A stretch of DNA of 45,088 nt from Ilumatobacteraceae bacterium. Its GTDB lineage: Bacteria > Actinomycetota > Acidimicrobiia > Acidimicrobiales > Ilumatobacteraceae. The position numbers and the translations under genes are program-made. This document shows positions 22,676 to 30,763 of this stretch, one piece after another; the first letter of the stretch is position 1; the number at the start of each line of letters is the position of its first letter. Where the stretch lies: NCBI GenBank assembly GCA_023262255.1, contig JALRBT010000005.1:1-45088 (forward strand), read 5' to 3'. Below the pieces are notes generated by a model, which had not been told where the DNA came from, did not search any database, and was given only the letters and a program-made list of their open reading frames with translations.

Positions 22676-23908
22676 ATGGCCGTCTGGACCGCAGAGGATG
22701 GTGGACCGCGTCGTCAACAGTGGTTGGCCGGAGCGGAACTGAGCATCGGCGAGACGGAGCGCCTACAGGTGGCGAGCCGCACGATGATGGTGGTCACGAT
22801 GGTGGTGCTTGCATCGCCGGAGGAAGTATTCGTGCTGTGCCACACGGGTGGCAATGACGCGGTGTCGTGGGTGGAGCAGGTGCATCCACGAACACTGGAG
22901 ACCCTTGCATCGAGTGAGAAACTCGCCGGTGGTCGTGCGTGGCCCGGTGGCATCGCAGTGCACCCGAACGGTGATCTGTACGTGGTGTTCGGAAACCATG
23001 CGCACCGCCTGAACCGCCGTTTGGAGGTAGTAGCGTCGTGCGAACTGCCACGGTTGCGCCCGTACAACAGTTTCGTGCTGTTGGCCGACGGCAACGTGGT
23101 CACCAAGGATTTCTCGGGTTCGCGACCCGGCAACGAGTTGACGGAACCGTTCGACGCCACCGAACTGGTGGTGCTCGAGCCGGAGGAGTTGGGGGTCGTG
23201 GCCTCGCTCCAACTACCCGAGGCGTCGATCGCCCGACTTTCGGCCGACGACAACGACGTGTACGTGGTGGGAACGTCCGCACTCTGGCGTGCACGCTGGG
23301 ATAGTTCTTCGCTGACCCTCGACGATTTTTCTGCGAAATATCGCCTCATGGAGGGGCAGACCTTCGGCTGGGACACCGTGATTGCCGATGGCTGTGCGTG
23401 GTTCTTGGACAACGGGGAGTCCACCCACAAGTTCTCCGGGACCCTTCGTGGAGTTGGTACCGCAACCGCGCCGTTGCACCTTGTTCGCGTGTGGCTGGAT
23501 TCCGGGCTCGTCCAGCTCACCGAGATTTGCGGGTTGCCAGGTGGTGTCGTGGCGAATCCGCCGCTCGTCGACACGGAACGCAAGGTGGTGGTTGGTTTCG
23601 ATAGTGGCAACGGGGTGCTTGCAGGATTCCACTACGACTCCGAGACGCTCGAGCCGCTGTGGTCGTACGAGCAGAATCATGGTTCGCACATGCTGCTCTA
23701 CCCGGCATCGGGTGAGTTCGTGAGTGCACACTACGACGCAGAGCGAGGCGTGGAGCAGGTGGTGGTTCGCGACGTGGTCACCGGACGAGAGAAGACGCGA
23801 GTCGATACCGGCTCGCCCATTCAGTCGGTGGTGTTCCCGGCGTGCGGGTCGCAACGCGACTTTTATTGGTGCAGCATGCTGTCGGTGAGTCGAATCAGCG
23901 TGGTGTGA
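22676..23908 (+). CDS. Hypothetical protein, probable beta-propeller, 410 aa
   Basis: I cannot assign this 410-residue protein to a named family. It has no signal peptide or membrane helix. Its length and the regular alternation of short strands (EEVFVLCHTGG, GGIAVHPNGDLYVVFGNHAHRLNR, YNSFVLLADGNVVTKDFSG, GEFVSAHYDAERGVEQVVVRDV) suggest a beta-propeller of the SMP-30/NHL/PQQ kind. Segments such as GNELTEPFDATELVVLEPEEL resemble lactonase-like or arylesterase-like proteins, but no metal-binding set can be named. The ATG is 6 nt after a -10-like hexamer. Its stop is 1 nt from the stop of the convergent DinB-like gene. Confidence 0.8.
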   Translation: MAVWTAEDGGPRRQQWLAGAELSIGETERLQVASRTMMVVTMVVLASPEEVFVLCHTGGNDAVSWVEQVHPRTLETLASSEKLAGGRAWPGGIAVHPNGDLYVVFGNHAHRLNRRLEVVASCELPRLRPYNSFVLLADGNVVTKDFSGSRPGNELTEPFDATELVVLEPEELGVVASLQLPEASIARLSADDNDVYVVGTSALWRARWDSSSLTLDDFSAKYRLMEGQTFGWDTVIADGCAWFLDNGESTHKFSGTLRGVGTATAPLHLVRVWLDSGLVQLTEICGLPGGVVANPPLVDTERKVVVGFDSGNGVLAGFHYDSETLEPLWSYEQNHGSHMLLYPASGEFVSAHYDAERGVEQVVVRDVVTGREKTRVDTGSPIQSVVFPACGSQRDFYWCSMLSVSRISVV

Positions 23909-23909
23909 C

Positions 23910-24476
23910 CTAAGAGGTCATGCCGCGCAGGCCCGTGAGGTGCCGCGCGTATTCGATCTCGCCCATGTGCCGCAACGCGTGTTGGTAGATCCAACATTCA
24001 AGACCATCGAGCACCGTGATGCCCGCGTCACCACCGACACGTGCAGAGAACGTGGACGCGACCTGCGGTGGGTACGGCTTTGGGAAGATGACACGTGAGA
24101 GATCATTGGGATTCAACTCCGCGGTCCAGGTCTCCACGCGGGCGAACACCTGCCCCATGTAATCCTTGAATGCGTCGTAGTCGCCGATTTGCTGGTGCAC
24201 CATCTCCTCGACGGTGCGATGTTTGCCGTGGTCACCGATCTTCGGGAGTACTCGCGCAGCCCAGTCGTCGTTCCACAGCGGTGGATTTCCGTTCAGCAAC
24301 ATGAGTGATGCGTCGATCATGTTCACGATGTGGAACAAACTGAACGCGATTGGTAGCACGTCCTCGCGCTCCTTGTAATTGACGTGGTGCAGGTCCATCG
24401 TTGCGGTGGCATCCTCATACAGCGAAAAGATGGCCCGCATGCGACGGCGGAGCGAGTCGAGCACCAGATCGGACAT
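23910..24476 (-). CDS. DinB-like four-helix protein
   Basis: A 188-residue helical protein resembling the DinB/YfiT-like metal-binding superfamily, whose members include thiol-dependent transferases and hydrolases. The helix with LPIAFSLFHIVNMIDASLML and the C-terminal CWIYQHALRHMGEIEYARHLTGLRG provide histidines at positions compatible with the usual metal site, though the pattern is not exact. The frame opens at 24506, but ATG 24476 gives a normal N-terminus and lies 6 nt after TACGCT. It is divergent, with a 22-bp spacer, from a metallo-beta-lactamase-fold hydrolase. No specific reaction can be assigned. Confidence 0.75.
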   Translation of the reverse strand: MSDLVLDSLRRRMRAIFSLYEDATATMDLHHVNYKEREDVLPIAFSLFHIVNMIDASLMLLNGNPPLWNDDWAARVLPKIGDHGKHRTVEEMVHQQIGDYDAFKDYMGQVFARVETWTAELNPNDLSRVIFPKPYPPQVASTFSARVGGDAGITVLDGLECWIYQHALRHMGEIEYARHLTGLRGMTS

Positions 24477-24482
24477 GTCGCG

Positions 24483-24492
24483 AGCGTACACT
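24483..24492. promoter_or_regulatory. Second mirror-symmetric bidirectional leaderless promoter
   Basis: The 22-bp spacer between ATG 24476 (minus) and GTG 24499 (plus) contains TACGCT on the minus strand (24483-24488) and TACACT on the plus strand (24487-24492). They share the central TA, and exactly 6 nt separate each from its start codon. The layout is identical to that at 2448-2469, with different flanking bases. Confidence 0.62.
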
Positions 24493-24498
24493 GACCAC

Positions 24499-25434
<936 letters not shown>

Positions 25435-25438
25435 CGCG

Positions 25439-26197
25439 CTACTGGTGATCGGGAAGGATCACCGAACGACCATCCGTGGTGGCGGTAACCCGGATGTTCT
25501 GGTGGTACACGTCCGAGAGCAGGGCATCGGTGAGAACCGAACGCGGGTCACCACTGGCGACGCAGCGTCCCTGATGCAACATCACCACCTTGGTGGCGAA
25601 TCGCATCGCAACGTTGAGGTCGTGCAACACGGCGATCACACCGCGACCCTCGTAGACGAGTGATCGGGCGATGGCGAGGAATCGCTCCTGCTGGCCGATG
25701 TCGAGAACGGCGGTTGGCTCGTCGAGCAACAACAACGGGGTGTCCTGGGCAAGGACGCGTGCCATCGAAACGCGTGCCTGCTCGCCCACGGAGAGGGTTT
25801 GGTACGTGCGGCCCGCCAACGAGGCAACCTCCATTCGTTGCAGGGCGGCGGCGATTCGTTCGTCGTCGTTGGCGTCGAGCCACGGGCTGCGACCCATCGC
25901 CACGATCTCCCGAACGGTGAACGGAAACGAAATCGCAATTTGTTGCGGGAGGACGGCACGAACACGCGCAAGTTCGCGCGGTGCGAACGAGGTTACGTCG
26001 CGACCGTTGATCGAAACCGAGCCGCCCGACAGCGGGAAGTCACCTGCAATCGCCCCGAGCAGCGTCGACTTACCTGCTCCATTCGGGCCGAGTACCGCCA
26101 GCAACTCACCTGACTGCAGGCTTAGCGACACGTCGTTGAGCAACGTGGAACCGCTGCGTTCCACCATCACGTGGGATGCGACGAGCGAAGAACTCAT
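25439..26197 (-). CDS. hmuV: Heme ABC transporter ATP-binding protein
   Basis: A 252-residue ATPase driving import of heme or another iron chelate. Walker A is LGPNGAGKSTLLGA near residue 35, the Q-loop VLPQQIAISF follows, the signature LSVGEQARVSMARVLA is near residue 131 and Walker B is LLLLDEPTAVLD, with HDLN as switch. The size and the PQQ segment fit HmuV-type subunits. ATG 26197 overlaps the hmuU stop as ATGA and was preferred to an in-frame ATG at 26203; the frame runs further upstream but only as antisense of hmuU. It is the last gene of hmuT-hmuU-hmuV. Confidence 0.9.
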   Translation of the reverse strand: MSSSLVASHVMVERSGSTLLNDVSLSLQSGELLAVLGPNGAGKSTLLGAIAGDFPLSGGSVSINGRDVTSFAPRELARVRAVLPQQIAISFPFTVREIVAMGRSPWLDANDDERIAAALQRMEVASLAGRTYQTLSVGEQARVSMARVLAQDTPLLLLDEPTAVLDIGQQERFLAIARSLVYEGRGVIAVLHDLNVAMRFATKVVMLHQGRCVASGDPRSVLTDALLSDVYHQNIRVTATTDGRSVILPDHQ

Positions 26198-27225
26198 GCC
26201 CATCCACCTTGACTGCGTCGGGTGCTGCGCAACAACAGAAGGAAGAACGGCGCACCGATGAGCGCCGTGACGACACCCAGGGGAAGCTCTGCCGGCGACA
26301 AGAGGGTTCGTGCGGCGAGGTCCGCCAGGAGCGTCACGCTGGCGCCGAGGAGAGCCGCCGTCCACAGCAGGTGTCGGTGACGCGGCCCAAGGACGATACG
26401 CATGATGTGCGGAACGAGCAAACCAACGAAGGCGATCATGCCCGTTGCGGCCACTGCACTGGACGCGAGCAATCCAACGACCGCAATGGCCTGAAGGCGG
26501 ACCGGTTCCACTCGCACGCCGAGGTGCGTGGCGGGACGATCGCCGAGTGCGAGCGTGTCGAGCACCCTGGCGAACTTTGCGCTCATCGCCATTCCGAGCA
26601 ACGCGAGTGGCACCACGACACCCACCGCCTTCCACGTCGCCAACCCGAGCGTTCCGAGACTCCAGAACGTGACCGATCGAATTTCGTCATCGTCGGCGAC
26701 GAACACCGCAAAGCCGATGACCGCACCGGCAAAGGCGTTGATCGCAATGCCGGTGAGGATCAACGTGACCACCTCGGTCTTGCCATCGGAACGCGACAAC
26801 ACGTAGACGAGGGCAGTGGAGAGTGTGCCCCCGAGAAACGCGGCGAATTGGACACCGAGCGGCAACTGATTAAGGCCGACGATGATGGCAATCACCGCAC
26901 CGACTGCGGCGCCCGCCGATACTCCGACGGTCGCCGGTTCGGCCAGGGGATTGCGGAAGATGCCCTGCATGATGACGCCTGCGACGGCCAAACTTGCGCC
27001 CACCAGGATTGCCAGCACGATTCGGGGGAGGCGAACTTGCCAGAACACGTTGTGCGCCACGGCCTCTGCCGTATCGCGACTCGGTCCATCACCGATGATG
27101 CCGAACAAGTCCGACAAGGAAATCCGAAAGGCGCCGGTTGCAAGTGACAGCAGAGTGGTGACGCTGAGCAACGCAACGAGAAACACGGCCACGGCGGGAA
27201 GGCTGGTTCGTCGGGCGATGGTCAT
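26194..27225 (-). CDS. hmuU: FecCD-family permease, probable heme importer
   Basis: A 343-residue permease of the FecCD/BtuC family, with about ten helices. Characteristic stretches are RLPRIVLAILVGASLAVAGVIMQGIFRNPLAEPATVGVSAGAAVGA near residues 70-110, and the C-terminal GMIAFVGLLVPHIMRIVLGPRHR, which contacts the ATPase. It forms a homodimeric channel that takes substrate from HmuT. Its ATG overlaps the hmuT stop and its stop overlaps the hmuV start, both as ATGA, which indicates translational coupling of all three. The assignment to heme instead of siderophore or B12 rests mainly on HmuT. Confidence 0.92.
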   Translation of the reverse strand: MTIARRTSLPAVAVFLVALLSVTTLLSLATGAFRISLSDLFGIIGDGPSRDTAEAVAHNVFWQVRLPRIVLAILVGASLAVAGVIMQGIFRNPLAEPATVGVSAGAAVGAVIAIIVGLNQLPLGVQFAAFLGGTLSTALVYVLSRSDGKTEVVTLILTGIAINAFAGAVIGFAVFVADDDEIRSVTFWSLGTLGLATWKAVGVVVPLALLGMAMSAKFARVLDTLALGDRPATHLGVRVEPVRLQAIAVVGLLASSAVAATGMIAFVGLLVPHIMRIVLGPRHRHLLWTAALLGASVTLLADLAARTLLSPAELPLGVVTALIGAPFFLLLLRSTRRSQGGWA

Positions 27226-28211
27226 GTGTCGCTACTGAAGGTGTTCAAAAGTTCTGCCAATCTCGCGATGATGGCGCCGGTTCGTGGACCAAACGAGAGT
27301 AGTAGGTCGTCGTCGACCGCAATCACGGCGCGCGTGGCGGCGGCGCGAGTGCTCGACACACCCGGAAGTGCGAGCAATCCGTCGATGCCACCGACGGAGT
27401 CCAATCCTCGTGTCATCACGAGGAGCACATCGGGATCGGCCTGCACAATCGCCTCGGCGGTGAGGGGAGTGAAAGCCGACAAGCCGTTGAGCGCACCAAC
27501 GTCGACCGCGCCCGTCGCCGCAACGAGTTCGTCGGCACCCGATCCTGTTCCACCGAGCAAGTAGACCGACGCGGTTCCGCGAACGTACAAGAACGCGACG
27601 CGCAGTACGTCGGCATACGCGCCGACACCGCGCAGTGCGTCGTCGATTGCTCGTTGTGTGAGGGCGACGAGCCGTTCACCGGCACGTGGAATCCCCAGAG
27701 CACCGGCGATCATCTCCACTCGGGTTGGAAGCGCGGACAACGTCCACACCTCGGGCGCGACGAGCACGGCCACGCCGGCAGCGCGCAGTTGTTGCAAGGC
27801 CTCCGGCGGACCGGTACGCGTATCGCCGATCACCACGCTGGGCCGGAGCGACAGCACGCTCTCGGCGCTGATGTCGTGACCGTTGCTCACCTCGGCGACG
27901 TTGGCCAGCGATGCAAGCGTCGTCGTGGCGTCGCGACCGATGATGAACTGCTGCATCCCGAGGGAGACGACGATCTCGGCGATTGCTTCGTTCAGCACGA
28001 TGATTCGCGAACTATCAGTGACCTCCACCACGATGCCGTCGGCACCAGCGGTGAAGGTGGGGAGATTCGGCGACTCCGGCTCCACCGTGGGAAGCGGAAA
28101 GTCCTGCGACAGAATGAACTGTGCATCAGCCTCGGTTACCGGAGCCGTGTCGCCACATGCCGCCAACCCCATGATGAGCAACGAACCCACCACCAGCAAT
28201 CGTCGCGACAT
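27222..28211 (-). CDS. hmuT: Heme-binding lipoprotein of an ABC importer
   Basis: A 329-residue periplasmic-type binding lipoprotein. The signal peptide ends GLAACG, a clear lipobox. The mature part has the class III binding fold: RIIVLNEAIAEIVVSLGM, then a long SAESVLSLRPSVVIGDTRTGPPEALQQLRAAGVAVLV stretch typical of HmuT heme receptors. No candidate heme-ligand residue was assigned. The reading frame extends to 28511 but the upstream part is antisense to the neighbouring gene. ATG 28211 lies 8 nt after TACCCT on the minus strand, close to leaderless spacing. Only 13 bp separate it from the divergent neocarzinostatin-like lipoprotein. Confidence 0.88.
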   Translation of the reverse strand: MSRRLLVVGSLLIMGLAACGDTAPVTEADAQFILSQDFPLPTVEPESPNLPTFTAGADGIVVEVTDSSRIIVLNEAIAEIVVSLGMQQFIIGRDATTTLASLANVAEVSNGHDISAESVLSLRPSVVIGDTRTGPPEALQQLRAAGVAVLVAPEVWTLSALPTRVEMIAGALGIPRAGERLVALTQRAIDDALRGVGAYADVLRVAFLYVRGTASVYLLGGTGSGADELVAATGAVDVGALNGLSAFTPLTAEAIVQADPDVLLVMTRGLDSVGGIDGLLALPGVSSTRAAATRAVIAVDDDLLLSFGPRTGAIIARLAELLNTFSSDT

Positions 28212-28224
28212 CGGCTTCAAGGGT

Positions 28225-28938
28225 ATGAGCGCAGCACGACCACACCGAAGCCGGGGGCTGAGACGTTGGTTACCTTTGCTCGCCTCGTCGATGGCGCTGA
28301 CGGGTTGTGCATCGACTGTCGAGCCCACCACTTCGATGGCGGCAACGGAATCATCCACCACGCTCGCGCCGGCTGTGATACCTGCGCCGACCACCACGCT
28401 TGCACCCGCCACAACGCTCAAGCCCCCCGATACGAGTGTCGCGGCGGCCACCACAACGACCGCTACGACGACTGCGTCGTCCACCACGACCATTTCCACC
28501 TCGACGAGCAAAGGTGCACAAAAACCGCGACCAACTCTGATCGTGAGTCAGACCGCAGGTCTCGATCCCGCCGGAACGTTGGTAACCGTACGCGGCACGG
28601 GATTCGATGTGACGAAGGGCGTCTATGTGTTCGTGTGCAATCAAGTGGAGTGGACCAGTGCTCGTCGTTGCGTGGGCGGCGTGAATGTGGACGGCTCGTC
28701 CCCGTTGTCACAGTGGGTATCTTCCAACCCGCCCGGGTATGCCATAGGTCTCACGGTTCCCTTCGTTGCCGACGGGTCGTTCGTCGTACCGTTGCTTGTG
28801 CGAGCAACGGATGACTCGACGAACCTCATCGACTGCACCAGGGAACGGTGCGGTGTGGTGGCATTCGCCGACCATACGCGGCGCGACGATCGTTCCCAGG
28901 ACGTCTTCGTGCCGATCAGTTTCAGTGCTGGCTCGTAG
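28225..28938 (+). CDS. Lipoprotein with neocarzinostatin-like domain
   Basis: A 237-residue exported lipoprotein. The lipobox is LTGC with C28, followed by a Thr/Pro/Ala-rich spacer of about 70 residues and a beta-rich domain from about residue 105. That domain has cysteines C138, C149, C204 and C209; the last pair is spaced CxxxxC as in neocarzinostatin, and TAGLDPAGTLVTVRGTGF resembles the first strands of that fold. D216-H217 follow the last cysteine by 7-8 residues, a pair also found in the next gene. The family is recognised from pattern only. Divergent from hmuT, so it may help capture heme; that is inference. The ATG 28225 is uncertain, as no ribosome site is well placed. Confidence 0.72.
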   Translation: MSAARPHRSRGLRRWLPLLASSMALTGCASTVEPTTSMAATESSTTLAPAVIPAPTTTLAPATTLKPPDTSVAAATTTTATTTASSTTTISTSTSKGAQKPRPTLIVSQTAGLDPAGTLVTVRGTGFDVTKGVYVFVCNQVEWTSARRCVGGVNVDGSSPLSQWVSSNPPGYAIGLTVPFVADGSFVVPLLVRATDDSTNLIDCTRERCGVVAFADHTRRDDRSQDVFVPISFSAGS

Positions 28939-28970
28939 CAACGACACATCAGATATCAAGGGAGCCCACC

Positions 28971-29780
28971 GTGACACGGAAACCAACTGCGAAAATGATC
29001 GTTCGACTGACCATGGGACTGCTCGTCGGGGCAATTCCTTTGATTTCGGCGTCACCGGTCTCCGCCGCGGTGGTGGTGACACCGAGCAAGTCGACGAACC
29101 TGGTCGATGGCGAGCAGATCACGTTGACACTCTCGGGTATTCCCGCCAGCCAAGGTGTGTACATTCGTCAGTGCTACAAGCCGACCGTTGGTCAGCGTGA
29201 CACCACCGGCTTGAAGTGCAACGGCAGCCTGAAGCGCATCGACGAAATGATCTGGGCCACCATGTTCGGTGCCCGAGGGTCGCAGTCGGCAACCGGCACA
29301 CTGACACTTCCACTGAAGAACGAAGTGGTGATGTACGAAGCCGATGGAACGACAGTGAAGGAAACCCTGAGTTGCGGCGTCTCCGATTGCGCGATCTTCG
29401 TGCATCGAGATCATTTGGGCTTGCAGGACACCAGTCTGGACACCGTGGTTCCGCTCACGTTCCTGCGCGAGCAGGTGGTGAAGTCTCGTCGTATCGGTCT
29501 GGCGAAGGATGGTGCGACGCAGAAGGTCGGGAGCAGCATCCAGTTGCGGAACTCGGCACTGGTGACCAATCAAGGATCAAAGGTGCGCGTCAGCAGCAGG
29601 GCAGCCTTGCGTATTCCGCAGCCGGGCAGGTTCGAATCGACGGTGTGCACCGTGGTGAAAGGTTCGTCGACCACCACCATTCGTTTCATGAAGAAGGGCA
29701 CCTGCGTACTGGAGTTGACGGCCAAGGCAACCAAGACCCATCAGCGGTTCAGTGCCACCTTCACCTATACGGTCGGCTGA
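28971..29780 (+). CDS. Secreted protein with neocarzinostatin-like domain and C-terminal beta domain
   Basis: A 269-residue exported protein. A signal peptide of about 32 residues ends in SPVSAA. The first domain (residues 33-165) repeats the pattern of the preceding protein: cysteines C68, C83, C135 and C140 with a CxxxxC second pair, an aspartate-histidine pair (D147-H148) exactly 8 residues after the last cysteine, and a VVPLTF end. The C-terminal 100 residues (SIQLRNSALV to FSATFTYTVG) form another probable beta domain with two cysteines. No membrane anchor or sorting signal is seen. GTG 28971 has AGGGAG upstream. It lies 32 bp after the lipoprotein gene and is likely co-transcribed with it. 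Confidence 0.72.
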   Translation: MTRKPTAKMIVRLTMGLLVGAIPLISASPVSAAVVVTPSKSTNLVDGEQITLTLSGIPASQGVYIRQCYKPTVGQRDTTGLKCNGSLKRIDEMIWATMFGARGSQSATGTLTLPLKNEVVMYEADGTTVKETLSCGVSDCAIFVHRDHLGLQDTSLDTVVPLTFLREQVVKSRRIGLAKDGATQKVGSSIQLRNSALVTNQGSKVRVSSRAALRIPQPGRFESTVCTVVKGSSTTTIRFMKKGTCVLELTAKATKTHQRFSATFTYTVG

Positions 29781-29800
29781 ATCGAATTCTCAATCAGCCG
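29774..29800. terminator. Stem-loop between convergent genes, candidate bidirectional terminator
   Basis: CGGCTGA (29774-29780) pairs with TCAGCCG (29794-29800) across a 13-nt loop containing GAATTC. The first arm includes the stop codon of the neocarzinostatin-like gene, and the structure lies 18 bp before the end of the opposing permease gene. No T-run follows on either strand, so termination is inferred from position. Confidence 0.4.
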
Positions 29801-29817
29801 GGCAGGGGCCCGTCTCG

Positions 29818-30762
29818 CTATCCCTTGACGGCGCCGGCGATTAGTCCGCGGACGAAGTACCGCTGCATGGAGAAGAACACCACGAGTGGCGCGGCCGTTT
29901 GAATGAAGGCGGCTGCCGGAAGTAGGTGTTCATTGGTGCCGAAGTCGCCTGCCAAGTTGGCGATCAGGATGGTGGTGGGCAGGGCGTTGGGGTTGGTTCC
30001 GGCCATCGTGTTGGCGATGAGGTAATCGTTCCACGTCCAGAGGAATTGGAAGATCGCAAAGGCTGCAAGTACCGGAATGGACAGGGGTACAACGAGCCGC
30101 CAGAAGATGGTGAAGTGATCGGCCCCGTCAACGCGTGCCGACTCGAAGATCTCACCGGGCAACCCGGCGATGTAGTTGTGAATGAGGAAGATTGCGAACG
30201 GTAGCGCAAAGCCGGTGTGGGTGAGCCACACCGCCGTGGTGGTGTTGACCAGATTCAAGTCGGGGAACAGCGTGACTGTCTTGTCGATCCATGGAATCGT
30301 TACGTGGGCGCCGCCGACGTACAACTGCAGCAGTGGAATGAGTGCAACTTGCAGTGGTAGCGCAAGGAGCGACACCGTGGCGACGAACAGGGTCTTTCGA
30401 CCCTTGAACTTCATCCATGCGAAGGCGTACGCGGCGAATGCGGCAATGGAAATAGGGATGATGGTTGCCGGAACACTGATGGCGATGGAGTTGAGCAACG
30501 ACTTTCCGAGGTTGGTGTTTACGTTCGTTTCGAAGATTCGGCGGTAATTGTCAAGCGTGAGCTCATCCGGCTGCACGGTCCACCAGCCACTACCACGCTG
30601 ATCATCGCGAGACCGCCACGAGTTGATGAAGAGGCTGACGGTGGGAAGACTCCACACCACCACGATGAACCACAGTCCGGCCACCGGCAAGCGTCGCAGG
30701 CGCCCGTACAGCCACGCAATGGGGCCGGTCTCGGCGTCACGGACGTGAGTGGGTGCGGTCAT
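29818..30762 (-). CDS. Carbohydrate ABC transporter permease (MalG-like)
   Basis: A 314-residue inner-membrane permease of the CUT1 sugar-import family. The N-terminus (GLWFIVVVWSLPTVSLFINSWR) precedes about six helices, and the EAA loop appears as EIFESARVDGADHFTIFWRLVVPLSIPVLAAFAIF near residue 215, the contact site for the ATPase. It forms the translocation pore with the neighbouring MalF-like protein, whose stop is 1 nt upstream. No ATPase gene is in the cluster, so the importer probably uses a shared MsiK-type ATPase, as is common in actinobacteria. Substrate is inferred from the sulfatase and GH13 genes upstream. Confidence 0.92.
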   Translation of the reverse strand: MTAPTHVRDAETGPIAWLYGRLRRLPVAGLWFIVVVWSLPTVSLFINSWRSRDDQRGSGWWTVQPDELTLDNYRRIFETNVNTNLGKSLLNSIAISVPATIIPISIAAFAAYAFAWMKFKGRKTLFVATVSLLALPLQVALIPLLQLYVGGAHVTIPWIDKTVTLFPDLNLVNTTTAVWLTHTGFALPFAIFLIHNYIAGLPGEIFESARVDGADHFTIFWRLVVPLSIPVLAAFAIFQFLWTWNDYLIANTMAGTNPNALPTTILIANLAGDFGTNEHLLPAAAFIQTAAPLVVFFSMQRYFVRGLIAGAVKG

Positions 30763-30763
30763 G

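Noticed and set aside
26176-27147. 323-residue plus-strand frame opposite hmuU
   Set aside because: Its composition (very high Arg, Asp, His) is that of an antisense shadow, and the opposite strand encodes a clear FecCD permease.
28212-28498. Third mirror-symmetric promoter at the hmuT/lipoprotein divergence
   Set aside because: The plus-strand hexamer would be TATGAG, which breaks the TANNNT form, and no start codon lies 6-7 nt after it.
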